Shown in pieces: positions 52,912-62,018 of a stretch of DNA of 64,000 nucleotides (the first letter of the stretch is position 1; every line of letters starts with the position of its first letter). The translations under genes and the position numbers were made by a program. This stretch comes from GCA-003244245 sp050700055 (lineage in GTDB: Bacteria; Actinomycetota; Actinomycetes; Mycobacteriales; Pseudonocardiaceae). The notes below the pieces were generated by a model, which was not told the DNA's origin, did no database searches, and saw nothing but the letters and a program-made list of their open reading frames with translations. The stretch covers positions 186,001 to 250,000 of the forward strand of contig JBOHGE010000002.1 of NCBI GenBank assembly GCA_050700055.1. Direction: 5' to 3'.

Positions 52912-53399
52912 ATGACACAGGTGCGGTTGACGGCCTGGGTGCATGGTCACGTGCAAGGCGTGGGGTTTCGCTGGTGGACTCGCTGCCGGGCACGCGAGCT
53001 GGGTCTGGCCGGCCACGTGTGACGTTGAAGGGCTTCAAGTCCTTCGCCTCGGCTACGACGCTGCGCTTCGAGCCTGGCATCACCTGTGTGGTGAATCATC
53101 GACAACACCGACGGCGCCTTGCCCATCGACTACACCGAGGTGTCGGTCACCCGGCGGATGTTTCCGGGACGGGGCCAGCGAGTACGAGATCAACGGCAGC
53201 AGCTGCCGGCTGCTCGACGTCCAGGAGCTGCTGTCCGACTCCGGGATCGGGCGCGAGATGCATGTCATCGTCGGGCAGGGCAAGCTCGACTCGATCTTGC
53301 AGTCCAGGCCCGAGGAGCGCCGCGCGTTCATCGAGGAAGCCGCGGGCGTGCTCAAGCACCGCAAGCGCAAGGAGTTGGAATGGGCCGCCCCGGTTGGTT
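52912..53399 (+). pseudogene. Decayed acyP–smc remnant
   Basis: ATG 52912 starts an acylphosphatase (TQVRLTAWVHGHVQGVGFRW, then CRARELGLAGH) that ends after 35 codons. It runs straight into the start of the SMC condensin ATPase (LKGFKSFASATTLRFEPGIT) and breaks before its Walker A. A second SMC piece (53092–53399: DGALPIDYTEVSVTRRMF … VIVGQGKLDSILQSRPEERR … EEAAGVLKHRKRK) follows after missing sequence and a frame change. Both genes normally follow mutM. They are dead here; working copies must be elsewhere. Confidence 0.85.
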
Positions 53400-53759
53400 G
53401 AAGACTCGGCGGGTCCCGGGTCCGGGAGACGTCGCGAGTTGGCCGGCTGATGCTGCTGCTCGACAGCGAGGCCCTGTCGGCGGCGGGGCACTCCCGGCGT
53501 GACCGGTCATGGTGCATCCCGTGGACACCCGGATGGGCGTTCGAGCGGGGCAACTCGGTAGGGCTGGGGCCGGTTCGGAGCTGGCCGTGGACGCCTTCCT
53601 GATCGCCGTAGCCGATCTGGCGGGTGGAGTTGTGGTGGCGATCGTTGACCTCAGGGATCTCCTGACGGCTGGCGGCTTACACCACCGGAGTGTCGATCGT
53701 GGGTCTGGCCACCGCGTGATCGGTGTCCAGCTGCATCGTCGTCGTTGCCATGGCATTCG
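53400..53759. other. 360-bp stretch without a supportable gene
   Basis: Frames here show only shadow composition. A 24-codon minus-strand frame at 53677–53751 (MATTTMQLDTDHAV) starts near the end of the DUF6907 gene but has no ribosome site. The left part may be further decayed smc sequence. Confidence 0.4.
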
Positions 53760-54086
53760 CTATGGCGACGGGTTGACCTCGGAAGCTGGGGACGGCGTGG
53801 TCGGGTGGCTGTCCGCGGCGTCCAGGTGGGTGGTCAGCTGGTCCCGTAGCCGTCGTACGGTGGTGATCGGCAGGAACGCGTCGACGTAGCGCGACGTCAG
53901 CCGCAGGCTCTCGATGCTCAGCTGCAGGTATGTGGTGGGTGGATGTTCGCCGTCGGGGAAGAGCAGCTGGCTTTCGAACCGCACCTCGCTCTCCTCCCAG
54001 TCCACCGGTTCCTGCTGGTGGACCTGCACACCGTCGTCGTTGACGAAGCAGTGCTGTGGTGAGCACCACGACGGGTGCCCGTTCAC
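53760..54086 (-). CDS. DUF6907-type small protein
   Basis: 108 residues. It begins with the Trp-Cys-Cys-His motif HPSWCSPQHCFV followed by DGVQVHQQEP, typical of the DUF6907 family of actinobacteria, then a beta-rich body (TTYLQLSIESLRLTSR) and a helical end (TTVRRLRDQLTTHLDAA). Function is unknown; the genes are usually near XRE-type regulators. GTG 54086, divergent from the regulator at 54425. A truncated copy lies at 63239–63343. Confidence 0.7.
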   Translation of the reverse strand: MNGHPSWCSPQHCFVNDDGVQVHQQEPVDWEESEVRFESQLLFPDGEHPPTTYLQLSIESLRLTSRYVDAFLPITTVRRLRDQLTTHLDAADSHPTTPSPASEVNPSP

Positions 54087-54424
54087 CGGGCACCCGCCCG
54101 GTCCCGCCGGCGCCCCCGAGAGAGACCGTGGTGATCATGGTTATGGGGCATCTGGTTCTCCGGGTCATGGGTGGTGGCGCCAGAGCGGCGGTGGCTGGAA
54201 GGAGATCAGTTCGTCGTGTGGGGTGGGGTGGGTTGGGCGGTGGGAACAGCGGGTCGGGTGACGGCCTGGGGCCGGTGGGGCAGGGTCGCGGCACGGGAAC
54301 ACGCCGTCGCGTCGACTTCGTCTGTTGCGGCTCCGAAGTCGGCGGGGCAACGGTCCCTGAACGGTCCGGTGGCTGGTTATCCTCAGAGCCCGTTCGGGTT
54401 CGGGTGGCTATCGGAGGGGCTGGC

Positions 54425-55885
54425 ATGGGGGTCGTCCAGCGGGGCAATGCGGTGTTGGGGGCGTTGCTGGGTGAGCTCGCCTGGTCGCCCAGCTCGTTGG
54501 CCGAGGGGGTGAATGGGCTGCTGGGGCCGGGCTATGTCGGGCGTAGCACGGTGTCGGACTGGTTGCATTACGACCGGTTGCCTCGTGGTCCGTTGCCGAC
54601 GGTGGTGGCTCATCTGATCTCCGACGCTCTGGGCCGGGAGGTCTGTCTCGATGAGTTGTGGTCGGGTCGGGCCACGCCGGCGCAGCTGTGGGTGCCTGCT
54701 GATGCTGGGATGGTGGTGCCGTGGACTGCGGCGGGTACCGTGGGGGTGCTGGATGACTGGCTCCGTCGTACCGGAGGCGCGATCGGGATGGACCGCCGCA
54801 ACTTCCTCGCGGTCAGCGGTGGCGCGTTGACCGCGCCGGCGTGGGCCTATGCCGACCAGTTGGGCACTCGGGGTGGCTCGTTCGCCGCGTTGGTCGAGGG
54901 CGGGCGCACGATGACCGTCACCTCCGCCGTGGTGGACACGGTGGCCACCACCACCGCCGGGCTTGCCGCCCTCATCGACGCCGAAGGCGGGCATCACGAC
55001 AATCTGCGCTTGGTCCACCACCACCTGATGTACGTCGCCAGACTGCTCCGGCAGGCCAGTTTCACGCACCGAGCGGTGGCCGATCGGTTGCTCGTCGAGT
55101 GGGCTCAGCTATCCCGGTTGGCCGGCTGGGTGGCCCACGACACGGGCGAGAACGGCCTGGCCCAGCGGTACTTCACCAGCGGGTTGCATGCCGCGCACAC
55201 CGCGGGAGACCGCACGGTGGGCGTGTACCTGCTGGTCGGCATGAGTTCGACCACCGTGTACCGGGGCCGGCTAGCTGATGGCATCGACCTGGGTCGGGCC
55301 TCCCGGGATGCGGTGGAGCTGGCCAATGCCGCGTACGAGGTGGCCCGGTCGGCCCCCGCCGCGGTGCGCGCGCTGGCCGCCAGCCGGTTCGCGCTGGCCC
55401 AAGCAGCGGCCGGGAACACCCGCGGCTTCCACGCCGCCGTCGACGAAGCCCGCGCCCTGCTCGACACCCCGGGCGCACTGGATGTCCTCCCGCCCTACCT
55501 GACCTGGTTCGGACCGGCTGCTCTGGAGAATCTCTTTGCCAAAGGCGCGCTCACCCTGGCCGCGGTCACCTCCCGGGAGAACCATCGCCTGCTCGACGGC
55601 GCGGACGTGATCCTCGGCCGCACCACCACCGACCCCGCGTCGTCCCCGCGCGCCGCCGTGATGGACGCGGCGTGGCTGGCCCGGGCGCATGTCGCGGCCG
55701 GTGACCTGGACCGGGCGGTACCCGCCGGGCTCACCGCGCTGCGCCGGCTGTCCACCGTCCGCTCGCGGCACTGCACGCTGGTGCTGCGCCGGTTGGAAGC
55801 CGACCTCGCCGCCCTGCCACCCACCCACCGCCCGGCAGCCGTCCGGTCCCTACAAGACCGACTCAGCGCCACCCACGCCGCCTGA
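54425..55885 (+). CDS. Transcriptional regulator with TPR-like C-terminus
   Basis: 486 residues. The first 90 (VLGALLGELAWSPSSLAEGVNGLL … YVGRSTVSDWLHYDRLPRGPLPTVVAHLISDALGREV) form a helix-turn-helix of an XRE-like type. Then comes MDRRNFLAVSGGALTAPAWAYAD, which looks like a Tat-type segment but sits mid-protein, and a helical TPR-like region to the end. ATG 54425 has GGAGGGG five bases upstream. The first 85 codons are duplicated at 63672. Confidence 0.78.
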   Translation: MGVVQRGNAVLGALLGELAWSPSSLAEGVNGLLGPGYVGRSTVSDWLHYDRLPRGPLPTVVAHLISDALGREVCLDELWSGRATPAQLWVPADAGMVVPWTAAGTVGVLDDWLRRTGGAIGMDRRNFLAVSGGALTAPAWAYADQLGTRGGSFAALVEGGRTMTVTSAVVDTVATTTAGLAALIDAEGGHHDNLRLVHHHLMYVARLLRQASFTHRAVADRLLVEWAQLSRLAGWVAHDTGENGLAQRYFTSGLHAAHTAGDRTVGVYLLVGMSSTTVYRGRLADGIDLGRASRDAVELANAAYEVARSAPAAVRALAASRFALAQAAAGNTRGFHAAVDEARALLDTPGALDVLPPYLTWFGPAALENLFAKGALTLAAVTSRENHRLLDGADVILGRTTTDPASSPRAAVMDAAWLARAHVAAGDLDRAVPAGLTALRRLSTVRSRHCTLVLRRLEADLAALPPTHRPAAVRSLQDRLSATHAA

Positions 55886-55966
55886 CCCAATGCGGTTAGT
55901 AAGCCAGGCAGGAGACCTTGAAGGTGTCGATTCCCTGTTTTCGGCATATCTCGGAGCTGGAGCCGT

Positions 55967-56545
55967 TCAACAGTCGGGGACTTTGAGATCTACCGCCGTG
56001 TCGTGCGTGCCCTGGTCGAGATCCGGGGAGTCACCATTGAGGTAGCTGTTGGCGACCGTGTAATAGCGTCCACTCCAGGGTGGACTGACGACGAGGTACC
56101 AGTACTTCCCCACGTTCGGCGAACCGGGGACGGGGGCGTGCAGCTTGCACAGCACATCTACTTTCTGGAGTGATGGCACCCGGTCGCCCTCTCCCCGTAA
56201 AGCGCGTGGATCCCGGTACGTCCTGGCGCCACCGTGACCGGCTTGCTCCTGATACGTCTTGCCGGACTTGCATCCCTCACACGTGGGTGTCGGTAGCGGT
56301 GGCCCGATCACCTCAGACGGTCCGGCGCGGTGCGATTCATCGCTTGACAGCAACTGCGGGATTATCGCGATGAGCGCAGACACGACGACGGCAACCGCAC
56401 TGATCCCCGCGGCGACGATCGTCGCGTCACGGCGTCGACGGCGACGCCGATGATCGCGACCAGTAGCGGAACCCGCGTCCGGGGCTGGGTGCCGCAGGCC
56501 GGTCGTCAGCTGTTCTGGATCGTCCACACTGCTGCACCTCCTCAT
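55967..56545 (-). CDS. Unknown membrane-anchored secreted protein
   Basis: 192 residues: an Arg-rich cytoplasmic start (GRDHRRRRRRRD), one membrane helix (about 42–66, IVAAGISAVAVVVSALIAII), then an extracellular domain with cysteines (CEGCKSG … VLCKLHAP … KVPDC) and WYLVVSPPWSGRYYTVANSYLNGD. The end resembles small SH3-like secreted domains, but I do not recognise a family. It lies convergent to the regulator at 54425. Confidence 0.65.
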   Translation of the reverse strand: MRRCSSVDDPEQLTTGLRHPAPDAGSATGRDHRRRRRRRDATIVAAGISAVAVVVSALIAIIPQLLSSDESHRAGPSEVIGPPLPTPTCEGCKSGKTYQEQAGHGGARTYRDPRALRGEGDRVPSLQKVDVLCKLHAPVPGSPNVGKYWYLVVSPPWSGRYYTVANSYLNGDSPDLDQGTHDTAVDLKVPDC

Positions 56546-56622
56546 CTAATCCCAGCCGGGACGAAGGACGTTGGATGTCGCTCATGATGGCAGGGGCTGC
56601 TACGTGCTGTGAACGATGGTTG

Positions 56623-56770
56623 CGGCGCGCTGAACCTCGCCGTTTACCGTGCCCGAGCGTCCGGGGGACACTGAAGCTGTGGCTGAGCACGGCTGCACCC
56701 GCCGCGGTGAGCTGCGGGTCTACCTCGGTGCCGCACCCGGTGTCGGGAAGACCTTCGCCATGCTCGGTGA
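56623..56770 (+). repeat. Second copy of the kdpC/kdpD junction
   Basis: CTGAACCTCGCCGT(T)TACCGTGCC and the following KdpD start match 46622–46790, where the true kdpC end and the kdpD remnant meet. The two copies flank about 10 kb in direct orientation. Confidence 0.75.
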
Positions 56771-59219
56771 GGGCCACCGGCGCGCGAGCCGCGGCACCGA
56801 CGTCGTCGTCGGCCTGGTCGAGACCCACGGCCGAGCCCAGACCGCCACGCTGCTGGACGGCATGGAGGTGGTGCCGCGACGTACCGTCGGGCACCGCGGT
56901 ATGGAGCTGTCCGAGCTGGACGTCGACGCGGTGCTGGCTCGGCGACCGCAGGTCGCTCTGGTGGACGAGCTGGCGCACACCAACGTGCCCGGTTCGCGCA
57001 ACGCCAAGCGCTGGCAGGACATCGAGGAGCTGCTCGCGGCGGGCATCACCGTGCTGTCCACGGTCAACGTGCAGCATCTGGAGTCGCTCAACGACGTGGT
57101 CGAGCGGATCACCGGTATCGCGCAGCGGGAGACGGTGCCCGACGAGGTGGTGCGCCGCGCCGGGCAGGTCGAGCTGGTCGACATCACCCCGGAGGCATTG
57201 CGCCGGCGGATGGCGCACGGCAACGTCTATCCCGCCGACCGTGTCGACGCCGCGCTGTCCCACTACTTCCGGCCGGGCAACCTCACCGCGCTGCGCGAGC
57301 TCGCCTTGCTGTGGGTGGCCGACCAGGTCGACGTCGCGCTGCAGCGCTACCGCGCCGAGCAGCACATCACCGACACCTGGGAAGCCCGCGAGCGGGTGGT
57401 CGTCGCGGTCACCGGTGGCCCGGAGTCCGAGACGCTGATCCGGCGGGCGGCCCGGATCGCGGCCCGCACCGGCGGAGGTGAGGTGCTGGTACTGCACATC
57501 CTGCGTGGTGACGGCCTGGCCGGAGCGCCACCGGCGGCACTGGCCGGCGTCCGCACGCTCGCCACCGACGTCGGGGCGACGTTGCACACCGTGGTCGGCG
57601 ACGACCTCCCGAGCACGCTGCTCGACTTCGCCCGCGGGGTCAACGCCACCCAGCTGGTGCTGGGCACCTCGCGCCGCTCCCGGCTGGCCCGGCTGTTCGA
57701 CGAGGGCATCGGCGCGGCGGTGGTGCAGGACTCCGGGCCGATCGACGTGCACCTGGTCACCCACGACGAGGCGGGTCGTGGGCTGCGACTACCGCCGCTG
57801 CACAGCGCGATCCCGTGAGCCCGCAAGATCACCGGCTGGACGATGGCACTGCTGCTACCCGGGCTGGCCACCGGTGTGGGCATCATCGGGCGTGAGCTGT
57901 TCGACCTGGCCACCGACGTGGTGCTGTTCTTCCTGGCCGCCGTCGGGGTGGCGCTGATCGGCGGTCTCGGCCCGGCGCTGGCCGCCGCCGCGGCGTCCGG
58001 GCTGCTGCTCAACTACTTCTTCACCTCGCCGATCTACAGCCTCACCATCGCCGAGCCCAAGAACGTCGTGACCGTGCTGACCATGGTGCTGGTGGCGGTG
58101 ATGGTGGCGCTGGTGGTCGATCAAGCGGCCCGGCGCGCCGCGCAGGCGGCCCGGGCGCGCACCGAGGCCACGCTGCTGGCCTCCTACGCCCGCACCGTGC
58201 TCACCGGGGAGGATCCGGTGCCCAGGCTGTTGACCCAGGTGCGGGAGAACTTCGGGCTCACCTCGGTGACGCTGCTCGCGCGGCAGTCGGACGGCTGGCA
58301 GCAGGTGGCCTGGACGGGCGCCGACCCGTGCGCAGCACCCGCCGAGGCCGACACCGTGATCACCGTGGACGAGCAGATGCGGCTGGCGATCCGGGGCCGA
58401 CCGCTGACCGCGCCAGACCGCGCCGTGCTGGAGGCCGCCGCGGGCCAAGCGGTGCTCGCGCTACGCCAGCAACGGGCCGCTGACCAGGCATTGGTCGCTC
58501 AGCGCCGCGCCGAGACGACCGAGCTGCGCACCGCGCTGCTCTCCGCGGTCGGCCACGACCTGCGCACCCCGCTGACGTCGATCAAGGCGGCGGCCGGCAG
58601 CCTGCGCGATCCGGAGCTGCGGCTGTCCGCAACCGACACCGCCGAGCTGCTCGCCACCATCGAGGAGTCCACCGACCGGCTCTGCGCTCTGGTGGAGAAC
58701 CTGCTTGACTCCTCCCGGCTGGTGACCGGGGCGGTGCGCCCGCAGTTGTTGGTGGTCGGGTATGACGAGGTGGTCGCTCGCGCGCTGGCCACCGTTGACC
58801 GGTCCGACGCGGTGGCCGTCGAGATCGTCGAGGAGCTGCCTCCGGTGCTCGCCGACCCTGGGTTGTTGGAGCGGGTGGTGGCCAACGTGGTGGACAACGC
58901 TGTGCGGCACGGCTGTGGCGCGGCGGTGGAGGTTCGTGGTAGCGCTCATGCGGGCCGGGTCGAGCTGCGGATCGTCGACCACGGGCCGGGGCTGCCCCGG
59001 GGTGCCGCCGAGGCCGTGTTCGCGCCCTTCCAGCGTTTGGGTTCTGATTCGATAGGGGACCGGAAGGCGGTTGACGGCATCGGGTTGGGGCTGTCTGTGG
59101 CGAAGGGTTTTCTGGATGCGATGGGTGGCACCTTGTCCGCGGAGGACACTCCCGGTGGCGGGCTGACTGTGGTGGTCTCGTTGGTCGTTGCCCCGATCGT
59201 GTCGGAGACGTCGGTGTGA
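56649..59219 (+). pseudogene. kdpD: KdpD sensor kinase interrupted by an in-frame TGA
   Basis: KdpD senses potassium or turgor stress and controls kdpFABC through KdpE. Part one (56649–57818) has the KdpD domain with Walker A GAAPGVGKTFAML and VDELAHTN, then a USP-like domain (VVVAVTGGPESETLIRRAARIA). A TGA at 57816–57818 comes after LHSAIP. The same frame goes on with ARKITGWTMALLLPG, membrane helices, GAF-like region and histidine kinase (AVGHDLRTPLTSIK, phospho-His; DNAVRHG; GIGLGLSV). Intact homologues have Trp here, so TGG to TGA is likely. Part two could still be made from ATG 57843. GTG 56679 is an alternative start. Confidence 0.85.
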
Positions 59220-59902
59220 TCCGGGTGCTGGTGGTTGATGACGAGCCGCAGATCGTGCGGGCTTTGCGGATCAACCTCGCTGCCCGCGGCTACCAGGTGC
59301 TCACCGCCGTCGATGGAACGGCCGCGTTGCGGGTAGCCGCTGAGGGGCATCTTGACGTGGTGGTGCTCGATCTCGGGTTGCCCGATCTGGACGGCATCGA
59401 GGTCATCGCCGGGCTGCGCGGCTGGACCAGCGTCCCGATCATCGTGCTGTCCGCGCGGACTGATTCCACGGACAAGGTGGTGGCATTGGACGCCGGGGCC
59501 GACGACTACGTCACCAAGCCGTTCGGGATGGACGAGCTGCTGGCCCGGTTGCGGGCCGCGGTGCGGCGTAGTGCCGTCGGGCCGGGGGTTGACGAGCCGG
59601 TGATCGCCACCGACGCGTTCACCGTCGACCGGGCCGCCAAGAAAGTGCACCGCGACGGTGTCGAGGTGCACTTGACCCCTACTGAGTGGGGCATCCTCGA
59701 GCTTTTGGTGCGCCATTGCGGCCGGTTGGTCACCCAACGGCAACTGCTCACCGAGATATGGGGACCCGCGTACCTGAAGGAGACCCACTACCTGCGGGTC
59801 TACCTGGCCCAACTGCGCCGCAAACTGGAGCCCGACCCCGCCCGACCCCGCCACCTCATCACCGAACCCGGAATGGGCTACCGCTTCGAGCCGCGGGTTT
59901 GA
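59216..59902 (+). CDS. kdpE: KdpE response regulator
   Basis: 228 residues of the OmpR family. The receiver domain (1–115) has VVDDEPQI, the phospho-acceptor Asp in VVLDLGLPDLDG and VTKPF. The winged helix (about 130–228) ends with HYLRVYLAQLRRKLEPDP. GTG 59216 overlaps the kdpD stop (GTGA). It would activate kdpFABC. A 74-bp piece of it reappears at the window end. Confidence 0.93.
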   Translation: MIRVLVVDDEPQIVRALRINLAARGYQVLTAVDGTAALRVAAEGHLDVVVLDLGLPDLDGIEVIAGLRGWTSVPIIVLSARTDSTDKVVALDAGADDYVTKPFGMDELLARLRAAVRRSAVGPGVDEPVIATDAFTVDRAAKKVHRDGVEVHLTPTEWGILELLVRHCGRLVTQRQLLTEIWGPAYLKETHYLRVYLAQLRRKLEPDPARPRHLITEPGMGYRFEPRV

Positions 59903-59931
59903 TCCCCCGCGCACGTGGTATTGGTCTTGGC

Positions 59932-60597
59932 GTGCGGTTGATACGGATCCCTGGCGTTTACCGTCCTCAGGCAGACACTCACCTGCTGATCGCGGCACTG
60001 CGTGAGGCGCGGATCCCGGCCGGTGCGCGAGTACTCGACCTGTGCACTGGATCCGGTGCGATAGCGGTGGCAGCGGCATGCAACGGCGCGGGTGAGGTGA
60101 TCGCTGTGGACGCCTGCCGCAGGGCTGTGCTCACCGCGATGCTGAACACACGATTGCGCAGGCTGCCTGTCCGCGTTCACCTCGGCGACGTGCTCGGTGG
60201 CATGATCGGCGCCCCCTTCGACGCCGTCCTGGTCAACCCGCCGTACGTGCCGTGTGACCCGGACGGGTCGCCGACTCGTGGAGCCGCCCGCGCCTGGGAC
60301 GCCGGGCCCGATGGGCGCCGATTCCTGGACTCCCTCTGCGCCGCGGCACCGAAGCTGCTGGCCGACGGCGGTACGCTGCTGGTGGTGCACTCTTGCCTGT
60401 GCGGTCCTGAGCTGACGCTCGCGCAGCTTCGCGGCACCGGGCTCAAGGCCTCCGTCGTGGCCCGCAGCGTGCAGCCGTTCGGCCCGGTGCTCCGTGCGCG
60501 CAGCCTTTTTCTCGAGCGAGCGGGGCTGATCGCCCCCGGACAGCGACACGAGGAACTGGTGGTGATCCGTGCCGACCGAATCGATCACGTCGAGTAG
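59932..60597 (+). CDS. HemK-like SAM-dependent methyltransferase
   Basis: 221 residues with SAM motif VLDLCTGSGAIAVAAACNG and the amide-methylase motif VNPPYVP, as in PrmC/HemK-type enzymes that methylate Gln or Asn in proteins. No RF-binding N-terminal domain, so it is closer to the archaeal/eukaryotic HemK2/Mtq2 length. GTG 59932. Overlaps the next gene by 29 bases. Confidence 0.82.
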   Translation: MRLIRIPGVYRPQADTHLLIAALREARIPAGARVLDLCTGSGAIAVAAACNGAGEVIAVDACRRAVLTAMLNTRLRRLPVRVHLGDVLGGMIGAPFDAVLVNPPYVPCDPDGSPTRGAARAWDAGPDGRRFLDSLCAAAPKLLADGGTLLVVHSCLCGPELTLAQLRGTGLKASVVARSVQPFGPVLRARSLFLERAGLIAPGQRHEELVVIRADRIDHVE

Positions 60598-60865
60598 CGC
60601 CAGGCTGGCTGAACCAGGCGATGGTCACCCGCCGCGGTCGCCCAGCGTGCGGTCGTCCAGCGTGCGGTTGCGGCGGGTGACCATCGTGTCCGACGGTCCG
60701 CTGCTCGTCGAAGGGCCGGTGGAGCTGGTGACCCCGGACGGCGAGGTGGTGCAATCCGAACGCTTCGTGGTGGCGATATGCGTGTGCCGACGCAGCAAGC
60801 GTTACCCCTTCTGCGACACCAGCCACCGCCGCCGCGTTCGTTCGAGGGCGGCCGATCAGGACTGA
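60569..60865 (+). CDS. CDGSH iron-sulfur domain protein
   Basis: 98 residues. The single CDGSH-type cluster site is CVCRRSKRYPFCDTSH: Cys71, Cys73, Cys82 and His86 bind a redox-active [2Fe-2S]. The first 35 residues are Ser/Arg-rich and may not be translated if a later start (such as GTG at about 60677, VTIVSDGPLLVEG) is used. The neighbouring iron enzyme suggests electron transfer to it. Confidence 0.85.
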   Translation: MPTESITSSSARLAEPGDGHPPRSPSVRSSSVRLRRVTIVSDGPLLVEGPVELVTPDGEVVQSERFVVAICVCRRSKRYPFCDTSHRRRVRSRAADQD

Positions 60866-61911
60866 GCGGCGACCTCGGGCAGTGGCTCGACGGCGACCTC
60901 GGGTAGCGGCTCGCGCAGCGAGGTCTGGCCGGCCTGCCAGGCACCGAGTAGGTGGTCGGCCAGCCGGCATTCCAGTAGCTCGGTGGCCTGCGCGCCGAAC
61001 ACGACGTCGCCTGCCAGCTCCGGCTCGCGCGCCAGCAGGTCCCCGATCACCTCGTGGCGCATTATCTGCTCGTGCACGGCGTCGGCCTCGATGTGCTCGG
61101 TGTAGAACCGCCGGCACACGTCCGCCGCGCCGAGCCGCCGCAACGCCTGTTCCATCCGCTGCGCGCTGGGCGCGGTGGTGATCTCCGCGGCCGCGAAGTG
61201 CCCGACGAGCGCGGCCCGCAGCCGGCGGTGCAGGCCGAACAGCGACATCATGTTCACCGTCGCCAGGCTGCACGCCGGTGCGTGATCGAGATAGTGCAGG
61301 TACTCCGAGCACAGCCCGGCGCCCTCCAGCAGGTCGACGAACAGCTGCGAGTGCAGCCGCTCACCTCGCCCGCCGCCGAACTCGTCGAACTCCACCGCCA
61401 CCAGCGCGGCTTTCGCCTGGCCCTGCAGTCGGGGGATCACCCAGGCGTGCGGATCGGCCTCTTTGAGGTGGTAGATCGACCGGTGCACGAGGTACTCGAG
61501 CAGCTGCCACCGCGGGGCCTCGTCGCGCAGGTAGTGCGTGACGCCACCGCCGTCGAGGGGCTCCACGAGCAGCGCGTCGAGCATTCCCACCACGTCGGTG
61601 CCGCCGGGGACGTGAGCCCGCAGCGCGGAGAGGAACACCCGTTCCATCGCGGCGCGCAGCCGTAGCAAGTCCGGATCCCACTCCCACTCCGGGTCGACGC
61701 TGGTGAACCCCTGGTAGTGCAGCTCGTAGCAGATGTGCAGCGACAGCTGCAGATCCTCGCCGAACGGTTCGGCATCGGCCACCTCGGCGAGCTGTGCCAG
61801 GCCGCCGCGTTCATCACGCGCGAGGGCGCCGAGCACGGCTGCCGACAGCGATCCTCGGGCGGTGGGCAGCGTTGCACCTGGCCGCCGCATGCGGTTCAGC
61901 TGGCTCGGCAT
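60856..61911 (-). CDS. Iron-containing redox enzyme, haem-oxygenase-like fold
   Basis: 351 residues. The helical fold and metal-ligand pattern (HICYELHYQGF, GRGERLHSQLF, FYTEHIEADAVHEQIM) match the haem-oxygenase-like diiron oxidase group. Many members break C–C or N–O bonds of amino or fatty acids. ATG 61911 has GGAGG four bases upstream. A 13-residue repeat near the end (LPEVAVEPLPEVAAQ) is unusual. Convergent with the CDGSH gene (10-base overlap). Confidence 0.82.
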   Translation of the reverse strand: MPSQLNRMRRPGATLPTARGSLSAAVLGALARDERGGLAQLAEVADAEPFGEDLQLSLHICYELHYQGFTSVDPEWEWDPDLLRLRAAMERVFLSALRAHVPGGTDVVGMLDALLVEPLDGGGVTHYLRDEAPRWQLLEYLVHRSIYHLKEADPHAWVIPRLQGQAKAALVAVEFDEFGGGRGERLHSQLFVDLLEGAGLCSEYLHYLDHAPACSLATVNMMSLFGLHRRLRAALVGHFAAAEITTAPSAQRMEQALRRLGAADVCRRFYTEHIEADAVHEQIMRHEVIGDLLAREPELAGDVVFGAQATELLECRLADHLLGAWQAGQTSLREPLPEVAVEPLPEVAAQS

Positions 61912-62018
61912 GAATCCTCCGGTGGTAGGTCCTGCCCGGGGCATACCCGCCAGCGCCCGACGGTACGCGGTGCTGGCAAGTGACAGCCAAGCGTCAGTCG
62001 TCGTGGCGGAAGCACGGA

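Noticed and set aside
53677..53751. 24-residue minus-strand peptide MATTTMQLDTDHAV…, considered as a RiPP precursor
   Set aside because: No ribosome site, no modification enzyme nearby, and not kept in the second DUF6907 copy.
54787..54860. MDRRNFLAVSGGALTAPAWAY as a Tat signal of a separate secreted protein
   Set aside because: It is in frame within the regulator and no new start with a ribosome site precedes it.
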